From assembly GCA_026421135.1 (NCBI GenBank), contig JAPKCR010000009.1:1-15070 (forward strand): DNA of 15,070 bases, written 5' to 3'. The stretch comes from Sulfitobacter sp. Lineage in GTDB: Bacteria; Pseudomonadota; Alphaproteobacteria; Rhodobacterales; Rhodobacteraceae. The position numbers were made by a program, and so were the translations under genes. This document shows positions 6,977 to 14,639 of this stretch, piece after piece. Within the stretch, counting starts at the first letter, position 1; every line of letters begins with the position of its first letter. Under the pieces are notes generated by a model. It saw only the letters and a program-made list of their open reading frames with translations. It made no database searches and was not told the origin of the DNA.

Positions 6977-8464
6977 ATGCAGCCGAAGGCCGTATCCGTG
7001 TCGAAATCAATCGCCCCGTCGCCCCAGCTGAAATGGCTGATGATGGGCATGCTGGCCCTTGCATTTGTTTTGATGCAGACCGTCATCGCCTATGCAAAAC
7101 CCGAGAGTCTGGCGCCATTGGCCGAAAAAATTAGCCCGTCTGTGGTTAATATCACAACATCGACTGTGGTCGAGGGGCGTACCGGGCCGCGTGGCATTGT
7201 GCCCGACGGATCCCCTTTCGAAGATTTCTTCCGCGAATTTCAAGATCGCAACAACGACGATCAGTCCCCGCCCGCACCACGCAAGTCTTCCGCGCTTGGG
7301 TCGGGTTTTGTGATTTCCGAGGATGGTTATGTTGTTACCAACAACCACGTGATTGCGGGCGCTGACGAAATCACCATTGAATTTTTCTCGGGCGAGGAAC
7401 TGGTTGCCAAGGTGATCGGAACCGACCCCAACACCGACATCGCGCTGCTGAAAGTCGAAGCGCCGGGTGCCTTGCCTTTTGTCACATTTGGCGACAGCAA
7501 TGCCGCGCGCGTTGGCGATTGGGTGATCGCGATGGGCAACCCGTTGGGGCAGGGGTTTTCGGTCTCGGCCGGTATCGTCTCGGCGCGTAATCGGGCGCTC
7601 TCGGGCACCTATGACGACTACATCCAGACCGATGCTGCAATCAACCGGGGCAATTCGGGCGGGCCTCTGTTCAATATGGATGGTGCGGTGATCGGTGTGA
7701 ATACAGCAATCCTGTCACCAAATGGTGGCTCTATCGGGATTGGTTTCTCAATGGCATCCAACGTCGTGACCCGTGTAGTTGACCAGCTCAAGGAATTTGG
7801 CGAAACCCGCCGTGGCTGGTTGGGTGTGCGCATTCAGGATGTGACCCAAGATGTCGCAGACGCGATGGGCTTGGCCAAGGTGACCGGCGCGTTGATCACC
7901 GACGTACCAGATGGCCCTGCCAAAGATGCCGGGCTGAAAACCGGTGACGTGATCATGAGCTTTGCCGGCGTCGAAGTCGAAGACACCCGCGGCCTGGTCC
8001 GTCAGGTTGGCAACAGCGCCGTCGGTGCTGCTGTGCGCGTCACCGTGCTGCGCGATGGAAAATCCCAAACGTTAAAGGTAATTCTCGGCCGGCGCGAAGA
8101 TGCCGAAGGTGAAAGCACGCCAGGGGCTGACCCCGAAGAAGGTGTAGACCCCGAAGGCCCAGAAACGGTATCCATTTTGGGTCTTACTGTCACGCTGCTG
8201 ACCGATGACATGCGCGAGGAATTCGACGCGGATGAGGCCACCAACGGTCTAGCCGTGGTTGAGGTCGACGAAACGTCGGAAGCGTTTGAAAAGGGTCTGC
8301 GCAAAGGTGACGTAATCACCGAGGCCGGACAGCAAAGCATTGCCACGATTTCCGACCTAGAAGACCGTGTGACCGAGGCGCGGGACGCGGGGCGCAAGTC
8401 TTTGCTGCTGCTGGTCCGCCGCGCCGGTGATCCACGATTTGTGGCGATTGGCATCGAAGAGTAA
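6977..8464 (+). CDS. degP: Do/DegP-family periplasmic serine endoprotease
   Basis: This 495-residue exported protease/chaperone degrades misfolded envelope proteins. It has an N-terminal signal or anchor with a hydrophobic core at about 20-37, ending VIAYA-KPE, a good signal peptidase I site near residue 40. The trypsin-like domain carries the full triad: His124 (VTNNHVIAG), Asp154 (TDIALLKV) and Ser227 (RGNSGGPLF). PDZ1 spans about 281-372 (RRGWLGVRIQDV onward) and PDZ2 about 398-483. An acidic, Gly/Pro-rich linker of about 25 residues joins them. AGGAGA at 6965-6970 sits 6 nt before the chosen ATG. Another ATG at 6973 is out of frame and too close to the ribosome site. Location right after hflKC is common in alphaproteobacteria; DegQ or MucD would be equally fair names. 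Confidence 0.95.
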   Translation: MQPKAVSVSKSIAPSPQLKWLMMGMLALAFVLMQTVIAYAKPESLAPLAEKISPSVVNITTSTVVEGRTGPRGIVPDGSPFEDFFREFQDRNNDDQSPPAPRKSSALGSGFVISEDGYVVTNNHVIAGADEITIEFFSGEELVAKVIGTDPNTDIALLKVEAPGALPFVTFGDSNAARVGDWVIAMGNPLGQGFSVSAGIVSARNRALSGTYDDYIQTDAAINRGNSGGPLFNMDGAVIGVNTAILSPNGGSIGIGFSMASNVVTRVVDQLKEFGETRRGWLGVRIQDVTQDVADAMGLAKVTGALITDVPDGPAKDAGLKTGDVIMSFAGVEVEDTRGLVRQVGNSAVGAAVRVTVLRDGKSQTLKVILGRREDAEGESTPGADPEEGVDPEGPETVSILGLTVTLLTDDMREEFDADEATNGLAVVEVDETSEAFEKGLRKGDVITEAGQQSIATISDLEDRVTEARDAGRKSLLLLVRRAGDPRFVAIGIEE

Positions 8465-8494
8465 TCATAGGCCCTTCGATATGAACATCACTTG

Positions 8495-8525
8495 AACCCG
8501 CCTTTGCCCAGCATCGGCGGGTTTT
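8495..8525 (+). terminator. Intrinsic terminator after the Do protease gene
   Basis: AACCCGCC at 8495-8502 pairs perfectly with GGCGGGTT at 8516-8523, and TTTT follows directly. The 13-nt loop is longer than usual. It lies 30 bp after the stop codon and separates the protease gene from the TetR gene. Confidence 0.75.
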
Positions 8526-8557
8526 GCATTGTCTCCTTGCTGAAACCTTCCTTATTG

Positions 8558-8572
8558 TTTCGCATATCGAAA
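8558..8572. promoter_or_regulatory. Palindrome upstream of the TetR gene, candidate autoregulatory operator
   Basis: TTTCG-CATAT-CGAAA has 5-bp inverted arms around a 5-bp centre, 33 bp before the TetR start codon. The 9-bp core CATATCGAA (8563-8571) occurs again inverted as TTCGATATG at 8475-8483, just after the protease stop codon. TetR-family genes are very often repressed by their own product through such palindromes, so this is a reasonable operator candidate. No clear promoter hexamers can be assigned around it. Confidence 0.35.
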
Positions 8573-8605
8573 GTAGTTAGGTTTCTTTGAAAGAAGGAAG
8601 CCTTG

Positions 8606-9292
8606 ATGCCCGAAACGACGCCCGCAACCGTGTACCCAGAACGTCTTCACACCCTGCGCACGCAGATGCTGGCCGAGGCGGACATCAAAAGTGTTCAAAA
8701 TCAGGACTTGATCCAAAGCCGCCGCGAACAGATATGCGATGCCGCGCTGGAACTGTTTTTGGAAAAGGGTTTTGCCGCAACAACGGTGCGCGATATTTGC
8801 GGCCGTTCAGGTGTCAATCAGGCAAGCATCTATGATTATATCGCCAACAAAAATGACATCCTGCGGCGTCTGTTGAATCAGCTTTGGTTTCGCGAAGACG
8901 TGCCAACCCTGTCGGTGATCTTGCAGGATCAATCTGTGTCGCTTGAAGAAGCTATTGAACAGTATTTCCGCGAAAGCTGGGCGCATAAACGCAAAGGAAC
9001 ATTGCTGGCTTATCGCTGTGTGCCGCACATGCAGCCCGAAGATCGCCAAGCGCTGCACGCCCGTGAATATGCCGCGATGAAGGATCTTGCCGACCAGCTC
9101 AGCCTGCGGCTTGGCATTGATGCCGAAGACCGCCGCCTAGATATCGTGGCGAACTTGATGGTTTTTCTATCCGCCTTTGGGCCAATGCGCGATTGGCTGA
9201 ACCGTGACATCCCCAACGATCTTATTCTGCGCAGCGTTGCTGCAGGCGCAGCTACGATGGTTCGGTCCCTAGCGGATGCCCCCCCTAAGTAA
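8606..9292 (+). CDS. TetR/AcrR-family transcriptional regulator, ligand unknown
   Basis: This 228-residue regulator has a standard TetR DNA-binding domain: RREQICDAALELFLEKGFAATTVRDICGRSGVNQASIYDYIANKNDIL at about 39-86, with the recognition helix around VNQASIYDYIANK. It is preceded by an extra 35-40 residues not needed for the fold. The all-helical C-terminal ligand/dimer domain shows no recognisable ligand signature. The motif KGTLLAYRCVPHMQPEDRQALHARE suggests an acyl-CoA-type regulator only weakly. The ATG at 8606 has AGGA at 8594-8597, 8 nt upstream; the preceding in-frame TTG is not needed. It stands alone between the protease terminator and the convergent mur gene, so targets cannot be read from context. 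The acyl-CoA dehydrogenase at 13479 is only one possibility. Confidence 0.9.
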   Translation: MPETTPATVYPERLHTLRTQMLAEADIKSVQNQDLIQSRREQICDAALELFLEKGFAATTVRDICGRSGVNQASIYDYIANKNDILRRLLNQLWFREDVPTLSVILQDQSVSLEEAIEQYFRESWAHKRKGTLLAYRCVPHMQPEDRQALHAREYAAMKDLADQLSLRLGIDAEDRRLDIVANLMVFLSAFGPMRDWLNRDIPNDLILRSVAAGAATMVRSLADAPPK

Positions 9293-9308
9293 AACGGCCT
9301 TAGGTTTT
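9284..9308 (+). terminator. Possible weak terminator at the TetR-mur convergence
   Basis: CCTAAG at 9284-9289 and CTTAGG at 9299-9304 form a 6-bp stem with a 9-nt loop, followed by TTTT. It overlaps the TetR stop codon and the last codon region of mur, which ends 7 bp away on the other strand. The minus-strand reading lacks a T-run. The stem is short, so confidence is low. Confidence 0.35.
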
Positions 9309-9722
9309 GCGCGCGCGGATGACCGTGTGGTGGCTTAGGATCTGATACCCCAGTTCAGCTGCAACGCGCCCCATCAGTTCGGCGATTTCCGTACCGGGAA
9401 TTTCGATCAGGTCACCGCTGTCGATGTCCACCAGATGATCATGGTCCGTGTGAGGCATCATTTCATAGCGGGCAGGGGCGTCATCCATCACCAGCTTGCG
9501 CACCAGACCCGCATTTTCCAATACCGACATGGTCCGGTACACGGTTGCGACCGACACCGTATCATCCAGTGCGCGGGCCTTTTCGTATAGGTCCTCGACG
9601 TTGGGGTGGTCGTCGGTTTCGGAAAGGATCGTAACAATTGATGCGCGTTGCTGCGTGACGCGCAGCCCTGCGTCGCGCAGCAGTTGCTTGTAGTCGGGGT
9701 CATTTTCCAAAGCAGTCACCAT
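9300..9722 (-). CDS. mur: Fur-family metal regulator, Mur type (manganese-responsive)
   Basis: This 140-residue repressor has a winged-helix domain (LRDAGLRVTQQRASIVTILSE at 15-35, VSVATVYRTMSVLENAGLVRKL at 57-77). The dimer/metal domain contains HTDHDHLVDIDSGDLIEI at 91-108. Regulatory-site ligands are in place: His39, Glu87, the His/Asp cluster at 94-96 and His131/132. The protein contains no cysteine at all, so the CxxC structural zinc site of classical Fur is absent (DIDSGD replaces the usual CxxCG). Alphaproteobacterial Mur proteins also lack it. It is divergent from sitABCD, and the gap holds a perfect palindrome, so Mn2+-dependent repression of the transporter is the likely role. The start is the first ATG; AAGG abuts it, so the exact start is not well supported. 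Zur or Fur specificity cannot be fully excluded. Confidence 0.9.
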   Translation of the reverse strand: MVTALENDPDYKQLLRDAGLRVTQQRASIVTILSETDDHPNVEDLYEKARALDDTVSVATVYRTMSVLENAGLVRKLVMDDAPARYEMMPHTDHDHLVDIDSGDLIEIPGTEIAELMGRVAAELGYQILSHHTVIRARKT

Positions 9723-9771
9723 CCTTGTGTTGCCCTGACTTTATGCAACTCCGGCCTTGTCTGCAAGTTTT

Positions 9772-9786
9772 TGCGATCTATTATCA
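9772..9786. promoter_or_regulatory. Second, degenerate Mur-box-like site
   Basis: TGCGATCTATTATCA matches the perfect box at 9804-9818 in 10 of 15 positions and is 50 bp from the mur start codon. Together with the ATTCGCA half site at 9786-9792 it could give weaker binding and autoregulation of mur. This is an inference from similarity only. Confidence 0.3.
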
Positions 9787-9795
9787 TTCGCATGT

Positions 9796-9825
9796 TTGAC
9801 ATCTGCGAATAATTCGCATTTACAT
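9796..9825 (+). promoter_or_regulatory. sitA promoter (consensus -35, weak -10)
   Basis: TTGACA at 9796-9801 is a perfect -35 hexamer. With 17-19 bp spacing the -10 falls within TTTACATG at 9819-9826, which is a poor match. The spacer is almost entirely filled by the Mur-box palindrome, so bound repressor would block RNA polymerase. Transcription would begin about 25-30 nt before the sitA start. Confidence 0.55.
9804..9818. promoter_or_regulatory. Mur/Fur box, perfect palindrome in the sitA promoter
   Basis: TGCGAAT-A-ATTCGCA is a perfect 7-1-7 inverted repeat, closely resembling the TGCAAATAATTTGCA-like boxes described for alphaproteobacterial Fur/Mur regulators. It lies 2 bp after the -35 box of sitA. 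A further ATTCGCA half site at 9786-9792 makes an inverted pair with the left arm (11-bp spacing), so two dimers may bind. The divergent mur gene lies 82 bp away. Confidence 0.75.
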
Positions 9826-9858
9826 GTAGGCGATCCCATTTCGGGTACGGAGGCTTTG

Positions 9859-10752
9859 GTGAGAAAATCTTTGTTAGCGACAGTTGCCACGACAGTCATG
9901 ATGACGGTTGCACCCGTGTGGGCAGCTGATTTCAAGGTGGTGACAACCTTTACCGTGTTGGCGGATATGGCCCAACAGGTGGCAGGGGACGCCGCCGAGG
10001 TAGTATCAATCACCAAGCCGGGTGCCGAAATTCACGGCTATGAACCGACCCCGCGTGATATCGTCGGGGCGGTCGGTGCCGACTTGATTTTGTGGAATGG
10101 TCTAAACCTTGAGCTATGGTTCGAACAGTTCTTGTCAAACCTTGGCGATATCCCCTCTGTAACACTGACCGATGGCATCGATCCCATTTCGATTTCGACC
10201 GGCGATTACGAGGGCAAGCCGAACCCGCACGCCTGGATGGGTTTGGATAATGCGCTGATCTATGTGGACAATATCGCCGCTGCCTTTGTGCAACATGATC
10301 CCGACAATGCAGAAACCTACAAGGCCAATGCAGAGCGATATAAGGGGGAAATCCGCGAAACGATCAACCCGTTGCGCGAACGGATCGCCGAGATTCCTGA
10401 AGACAAGCGGTGGTTGGTGACCTGCGAAGGGGCGTTCAGCTATCTGGCGCGCGATTTCGGAATGAAAGAGCTGTATCTTTGGCCGATGAACGCGGACCAG
10501 ACCGGTACACCGCAACAGGTGCGCAAGGTTATCGACGAAGTCCGCGCAAGTGATATTCCCGTAGTTTTCTGCGAAAGCACCGTTAATACATCACCCGCCG
10601 AACAGATTGCGCGCGAAACTGGCGCGGCCTTTGGTGGCGTCCTGTATGTTGATAGTCTGAGCACCGCTGAAGGCCCAGTGCCCAGCTATCTGGATTTATT
10701 AAGGGTGACATCACAGACCATCGCGGACGGGTTGTCTGAAAACTTGAAGTGA
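9859..10752 (+). CDS. sitA: Manganese (iron) ABC transporter, periplasmic binding protein
   Basis: This 297-residue cluster A-I metal-binding protein captures Mn2+ (or Fe2+) in the periplasm for the SitBCD membrane complex. It has an N-terminal signal peptide [22 protein letters not shown], cleaved before ADFK, without a lipobox Cys. The four expected metal ligands are His59 (IHGYEPTP), His124 (NPHAWMG), Glu190 (TCEGAFSYL) and Asp265 (YVDSLS). Glu at the third position, and no His-rich loop, point to the Mn/Fe class rather than ZnuA-type zinc carriers. I chose the GTG at 9859, which has GGAGG at 9849-9853, 5 nt upstream, and gives the signal peptide at the very N-terminus. An upstream in-frame start at 9757 would add 34 residues across the promoter and Mur box. 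It is the first gene of the operon. Confidence 0.95.
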   Translation: MRKSLLATVATTVMMTVAPVWAADFKVVTTFTVLADMAQQVAGDAAEVVSITKPGAEIHGYEPTPRDIVGAVGADLILWNGLNLELWFEQFLSNLGDIPSVTLTDGIDPISISTGDYEGKPNPHAWMGLDNALIYVDNIAAAFVQHDPDNAETYKANAERYKGEIRETINPLRERIAEIPEDKRWLVTCEGAFSYLARDFGMKELYLWPMNADQTGTPQQVRKVIDEVRASDIPVVFCESTVNTSPAEQIARETGAAFGGVLYVDSLSTAEGPVPSYLDLLRVTSQTIADGLSENLK

Positions 10753-10765
10753 TCGGAAAAGAGAC

Positions 10766-11662
10766 ATGAAAAGCGCAAAAATTCACCACGAAGCTGAGCA
10801 TTTTGCCCCCCATGACAGTGGTATATCCGCGCAAAATGTGACGGTTACCTATCGCAACGGTCATACCGCGCTGTACGACGCGAGTTTCGAGATCCCACGC
10901 GGTACGATCACAGCGTTGGTGGGCGTTAACGGGGCAGGGAAATCCACCTTGTTCAAGGCCATCATGGGGTTCGTCCCGGCCGCCGCAGGCGAGATCAAGT
11001 TGCTGGGCAAAACGGTGCGCGAGGCCCTGCGCGAAAACCTAGTGGCCTATGTGCCCCAATCCGAAGAGGTCGACTGGGCCTTTCCAGTGCTGGTGCAAGA
11101 TGTGGTGATGATGGGGCGCTATGGGCACATGGGCTTTCTGCGCCGTCCCAAAGCCGCAGATCATGCGGCGGTGGACGAGGCATTGCGGCGCGTAAACATG
11201 ACCGATTTCCGAGACCGCCAGATTGGTGAACTGTCCGGTGGCCAACGCAAACGCGTGTTTTTGGCCCGTGCCTTGGCGCAAGACGGGCGCGTGATCTTAC
11301 TTGATGAACCCTTTACCGGCGTTGACGTCAAGACAGAGGACCAGATCGTGGCCCTGCTGCGCGAATTGCGCGACGAAGGTCGTGTGATGCTGGTATCGAC
11401 ACATAACCTTGGCTCCGTGCCCGAATTTTGCGACCGCACCGTGTTGGTCAAAGGCACGGTGCTTGCCTACGGGCCGACCGAAACGGTCTTTACCCATGAC
11501 AACCTCGAACTGGCGTTTGGCGGTGTTCTGCGCCAATTTACCCTTGGCGGCAGCGACCTGCATGATGACGATGACGGCCGGGAGTTGCGGATCATTACCG
11601 ACGACGAACGCCCCTTTGTTCACTACGGAGAGGCCCGTGCAAAGGACGAGGGCGACTCATGA
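10766..11662 (+). CDS. sitB: Manganese (iron) ABC transporter, ATPase subunit
   Basis: This 298-residue nucleotide-binding subunit powers metal import on the cytoplasmic face. It has all ABC motifs: Walker A GVNGAGKS at 53-60, Q-loop Gln98 in [10 protein letters not shown], signature LSGGQ at 156-160, Walker B VILLDE at 176-181 and switch His213 in [28 protein letters not shown] is typical of the Mn/Zn/Fe chelate ATPase branch. Both termini are unusual: a His-rich start ([12 protein letters not shown]) and an acidic tail ([18 protein letters not shown]) of about 35 residues beyond the core. GGAAAAGAG lies just upstream of the ATG. It starts 13 bp after sitA, and its stop overlaps sitC by 4 bp (ATGA). 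Confidence 0.96.
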   Translation: MKSAKIHHEAEHFAPHDSGISAQNVTVTYRNGHTALYDASFEIPRGTITALVGVNGAGKSTLFKAIMGFVPAAAGEIKLLGKTVREALRENLVAYVPQSEEVDWAFPVLVQDVVMMGRYGHMGFLRRPKAADHAAVDEALRRVNMTDFRDRQIGELSGGQRKRVFLARALAQDGRVILLDEPFTGVDVKTEDQIVALLRELRDEGRVMLVSTHNLGSVPEFCDRTVLVKGTVLAYGPTETVFTHDNLELAFGGVLRQFTLGGSDLHDDDDGRELRIITDDERPFVHYGEARAKDEGDS

Positions 11663-12534
11663 TCGAGCTGCTGCTAGAGCCGTTCGGCTACGGCTATATG
11701 TTTAACGCCATGTGGGTGTCGGCCATGGTAGGCGGCGTCTGTGCATTTCTATCATGCTATCTGATGCTGAAAGGCTGGTCGCTCATCGGCGACGCGCTCA
11801 GCCACTCGGTCGTACCGGGTGTGGCCGGGGCTTATATGCTGGGCCTGCCCTTTGCGCTTGGCGCGTTTCTGGCAGGCGGTCTGGCGGCGGCGGCGATGCT
11901 GTTTCTTTCGGGACGGTCGGGGCTCAAGATCGATGTGATTATCGGAATCATCTTTACGTCGTTTTTTGGGTTGGGGCTGTTCATGGTGTCGCTGTCGCCG
12001 ATGTCGGTCAGTATCCAGACCATTATCATGGGCAATATTCTGGCCATCGCCCCGTCTGATACCATTCAGCTGGCGATCATCGGGGTGGTTTGCCTGACTG
12101 TCTTGCTGCTGAAATGGAAGGACCTGATGGTCACGTTTTTTGACGAAAACCATGCGCGCTCCATCGGGCTAAAGCCGGACCTATTAAAGGCGATATTCTT
12201 TATGCTGTTGTCTGCCGCCGTTGTGGCCGCAATGATGACTGTGGGCGCGTTTTTGGTCATCGCGATGGTCGTCACGCCCGGTGCCACGGCCTATTTGCTA
12301 TGCGACCGGTTTCCGCGTCTGATCATTGTGTCGGTAATTATCGGCACGCTGACAGGTTTTCTGGGGGCGTATGCCAGCTATTTTCTGGATGGTGCCACGG
12401 GCGGCGTGATTGTTACGTTGCAAACCGCGATCTTCCTACTGGCCTTTGTTTTCGCGCCGAAACACGGCGTGCTGGCCGCCCGGCGCAAGGCGGCCCACGC
12501 GTTGCGGTCCTTGCGAGAGGAGGTCCCTTCATGA
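11659..12534 (+). CDS. sitC: Manganese (iron) ABC transporter, permease subunit 1
   Basis: This 291-residue inner-membrane permease of the ABC-3 family (MntB/ZnuB type) has about eight hydrophobic segments. Family signatures are [19 protein letters not shown] at 37-55, with Asp45 and His49 thought to line the metal path, and [21 protein letters not shown] near residue 155, the cytoplasmic coupling region for the ATPase. [11 protein letters not shown] follows in the late membrane part. It overlaps sitB by 4 bp at its start and sitD by 4 bp at its end, so production of the membrane subunits is translationally coupled. It is clearly paralogous to sitD: both start MIE-LL-PF and share the same motif order. 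Confidence 0.95.
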   Translation: MIELLLEPFGYGYMFNAMWVSAMVGGVCAFLSCYLMLKGWSLIGDALSHSVVPGVAGAYMLGLPFALGAFLAGGLAAAAMLFLSGRSGLKIDVIIGIIFTSFFGLGLFMVSLSPMSVSIQTIIMGNILAIAPSDTIQLAIIGVVCLTVLLLKWKDLMVTFFDENHARSIGLKPDLLKAIFFMLLSAAVVAAMMTVGAFLVIAMVVTPGATAYLLCDRFPRLIIVSVIIGTLTGFLGAYASYFLDGATGGVIVTLQTAIFLLAFVFAPKHGVLAARRKAAHALRSLREEVPS

Positions 12535-13385
12535 TCGAGACACTGCTGTTTCCGTTTCAGTTTCCATTCATGCAGAACGCATTCTGGATCATTTTGCTAG
12601 TCGCCCCGCCTACGGCGTTGTTGTCGTGTTTTCTGGTGCTCAAAGGCTGGGCACTAATGGGCGACGCCGTCAGCCATGCGGTGCTGCCGGGGGTGGTTCT
12701 GGCGTGGATCACGGGCATCCCGCTGATCATAGGGGCCTTTGCGGCGGGCATGTCCTGTGCGCTGCTGACGGGATACCTAAGCCATAACAGCCGGATCAAA
12801 CAGGACACTGTCATGGGGGTAGTATTCTCGGGCATGTTTGGCGTCGGCATCATTATGTACACCTCGATTTCGACGAACCAGCATCTGGATCACATCCTGT
12901 TCGGCAACATGTTGGGGGTGGGACCGCAGGATTTATGGACGGCGGGACTCATCTCGGTCTTTGTGACGGCATTTATGGTGCTGAAATGGAAGGACCTGTT
13001 GTTGCATGCATTTGATCCTGCTCAGGCGCAGGCCAGTGGCTTGCGAACCGATTTTTTGCACTATGGGTTGCTTGCGGTGTTGTCGTTGACCATCGTGGCC
13101 ACGCTGACCGCGACAGGGCTGATCCTTGCGGTGGCGTTGCTGGTGACACCGGGCGCGATTGCGTTCCTGTTAGTGCGCAGCTTTGGCCCAATGCTGATTG
13201 TGTCGGTTGCGGTTTGCACGCTTTCAATGTTTGCGGGAACCTACCTTAGCTTTTTCATCGACAGCGCACCGGCCCCGACGATCGTCCTTATCTTGACGGC
13301 TGTGTTCCTGGTGGCTTTCGTGAACCGACTTTACGTCACGCGCAAAGCCTCGCGGATAGCGGCGAGGGCGGTTGACCCGCGCTGA
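12531..13385 (+). CDS. sitD: Manganese (iron) ABC transporter, permease subunit 2
   Basis: This 284-residue permease is a paralogue of SitC and probably forms the other half of a SitC-SitD heterodimer channel. It shows the same landmarks: LKGWALMGDAVSHAVLPGV at 37-55 with Asp45/His49, LKWKDLLLHAFDPAQAQASGL near 155, LLVTPGAIAFLL and a C-terminal basic tail. About eight membrane segments are visible. GAGAGGAGG at 12515-12523 is a strong ribosome site 7 nt before the ATG at 12531, which overlaps the sitC stop (ATGA). A longer in-frame reading from 12300 would run inside sitC in another frame and is not credible. It is the last gene of the operon; no T-rich terminator follows. Confidence 0.95.
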   Translation: MIETLLFPFQFPFMQNAFWIILLVAPPTALLSCFLVLKGWALMGDAVSHAVLPGVVLAWITGIPLIIGAFAAGMSCALLTGYLSHNSRIKQDTVMGVVFSGMFGVGIIMYTSISTNQHLDHILFGNMLGVGPQDLWTAGLISVFVTAFMVLKWKDLLLHAFDPAQAQASGLRTDFLHYGLLAVLSLTIVATLTATGLILAVALLVTPGAIAFLLVRSFGPMLIVSVAVCTLSMFAGTYLSFFIDSAPAPTIVLILTAVFLVAFVNRLYVTRKASRIAARAVDPR

Positions 13386-13401
13386 CAGACCGACGCAAAC
13401 T

Positions 13402-13442
13402 GCCAAAGATACCGCACTAACGCCAACGGACCGCTTTGGCGG
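13402..13442 (+). promoter_or_regulatory. Overlapping inverted repeats between sitD and the acyl-CoA dehydrogenase
   Basis: GCCAAAG at 13402-13408 can pair with CTTTGGC at 13434-13440. CGCCAA at 13421-13426 can pair with TTGGCG at 13436-13441, using the same right arm. A third, tiny stem CCGC/GCGG is also possible. The stems exclude each other and none is followed by a T-run, so this is not a standard terminator. It may be an mRNA end or processing structure, or chance in GC-rich DNA. Confidence 0.25.
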
Positions 13443-13478
13443 CGGGGTAGCTGCGGCCAGTTCTGATGGAGGCCGAAA

Positions 13479-14639
13479 ATGACGATATTTCCCCGCACAT
13501 TATTCACCGACGAGCATGATCAGTTCCGCAAGATGGTCCGTCGCTATTGCGAGGAAAAAGTAAAACCGCGCCTTGCTGAGTGGAGCGAAAACCAGTGTGT
13601 CCCGAAAGCGCATTGGCAAGAGGCCGGAGCACTTGGGATGCTGAATGCCTGGCTTGCCGAGGGATATGGCGGCATTGGCCAAGGCATCTTGTTTGATGTG
13701 ATCGTTTGCGAAGAACTGGGCCGTATCGGGGCCACGGGGCCGGGCTTTTCGCTGCATTCGCTGATAGTGACGCCCTACATTAACAACCACGGCAGTGATG
13801 ACTTGAAATCACGCATCCTGCCCAAGATGGTGACGGGGGAAATAATCGGGGCCGTCGCGATGACGGAGCCGGGGACGGGCAGCGATCTGGCCGCCATCAA
13901 AACCCGAGCCGAACCCCATGGCAACGGGTGGAAGATCAACGGGCAAAAGACCTTTATCACCAATGGACAAAACGCTGATGTCGTGGTGACAGCCTGCATC
14001 ACCGATCCCGAAAAGGGGGCCAAAGGTATCTCTCTTTTCGCGATTGAACGCGACATGGAAGGGTTCAGCAGGGGGCGCAATCTTCGCAAGATCGGCCAGC
14101 ACGGGAACGACACGGCGGAACTGTTCTTTGAGGATGTGTTCGTGCCAGCCGAAAACCTAATCGGGCAAGAGAACATGGGCTTTAGCTATCTGATGCAGGA
14201 ACTGGCGCAGGAACGTCTGCTGATATCCGTTCAATGTCAGGCCCGCGCCGAGGGCATTTTTGACCTCACCCTTGCCTATGTCAAAGAACGGAAGGCCTTT
14301 GGGAAACGGATACTGGATTTCCAGAATACGCGTTTTGCATTGGCCGCGATCAAGGCCGAATTGATGGCGGGGCGTGCCTTTTGCGATGCCCTGATCCAAC
14401 TGCGGATTGATAGCAAGCTGGATGCCGTGCAGGCATCGGCGGGCAAATTGTACCATTCAGAACTGTTGGGACGTGTCGTGGATCAATGCCTGCAGCTGTT
14501 CGGCGGCTACGGCTATATGGAGGAATACCCCATCGCCCAGGCCTATGTGGATGCCCGCGTAGAGAGGATTTACGGCGGGACATCCGAGATCATGAAAGAG
14601 ATCATAGGGCGGTCACTGGATGCCGAGATTTCGGGCTAA
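13479..14639 (+). CDS. Acyl-CoA dehydrogenase, long-chain (ACADL) type
   Basis: This 386-residue FAD enzyme oxidises acyl-CoA to trans-2-enoyl-CoA in beta-oxidation, passing electrons to ETF. The N-terminal helical domain begins FTDEHDQFRKMVRRYCEEKV. The beta domain has the flavin-binding signature AIAMTEPG-like AVAMTEPGTGSDL at 125-137. The C-terminal four-helix domain contains YVKERKAFGKRILDFQ and ends RIYGGTSEIMKEIIGRSL. Position 366, where short- and medium-chain enzymes hold the catalytic Glu, is Gly. A Glu at 258 (ARAEGIF) aligns with the catalytic Glu of mammalian long-chain dehydrogenase, so the enzyme should be active with the alternative base position. Overall similarity to ACADL is strong along the whole length. 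GGAGG at 13468-13472 lies 6 nt before the ATG. The exact chain length or branched substrate cannot be read from the sequence. Confidence 0.93.
   Translation: MTIFPRTLFTDEHDQFRKMVRRYCEEKVKPRLAEWSENQCVPKAHWQEAGALGMLNAWLAEGYGGIGQGILFDVIVCEELGRIGATGPGFSLHSLIVTPYINNHGSDDLKSRILPKMVTGEIIGAVAMTEPGTGSDLAAIKTRAEPHGNGWKINGQKTFITNGQNADVVVTACITDPEKGAKGISLFAIERDMEGFSRGRNLRKIGQHGNDTAELFFEDVFVPAENLIGQENMGFSYLMQELAQERLLISVQCQARAEGIFDLTLAYVKERKAFGKRILDFQNTRFALAAIKAELMAGRAFCDALIQLRIDSKLDAVQASAGKLYHSELLGRVVDQCLQLFGGYGYMEEYPIAQAYVDARVERIYGGTSEIMKEIIGRSLDAEISG

Noticed and set aside
6946..7134. Small frame overlapping the start of the Do protease, including an ATG 4 bp upstream of its start
   Set aside because: The ATG at 6973 is only 2 nt from the AGGAGA site, the peptide has no recognisable feature, and most of it is inside the protease gene in another frame.
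9757..9858. N-terminal extension of sitA by 34 residues
   Set aside because: It would cover the promoter and the Mur box and bury the signal peptide. The GTG at 9859 has a GGAGG site and puts the signal peptide first.
12300..13385. sitD read from an upstream start giving 361 residues
   Set aside because: The extra 77 residues lie in another frame of sitC and lack permease features. The ATG at 12531 has a strong ribosome site and the ATGA overlap.
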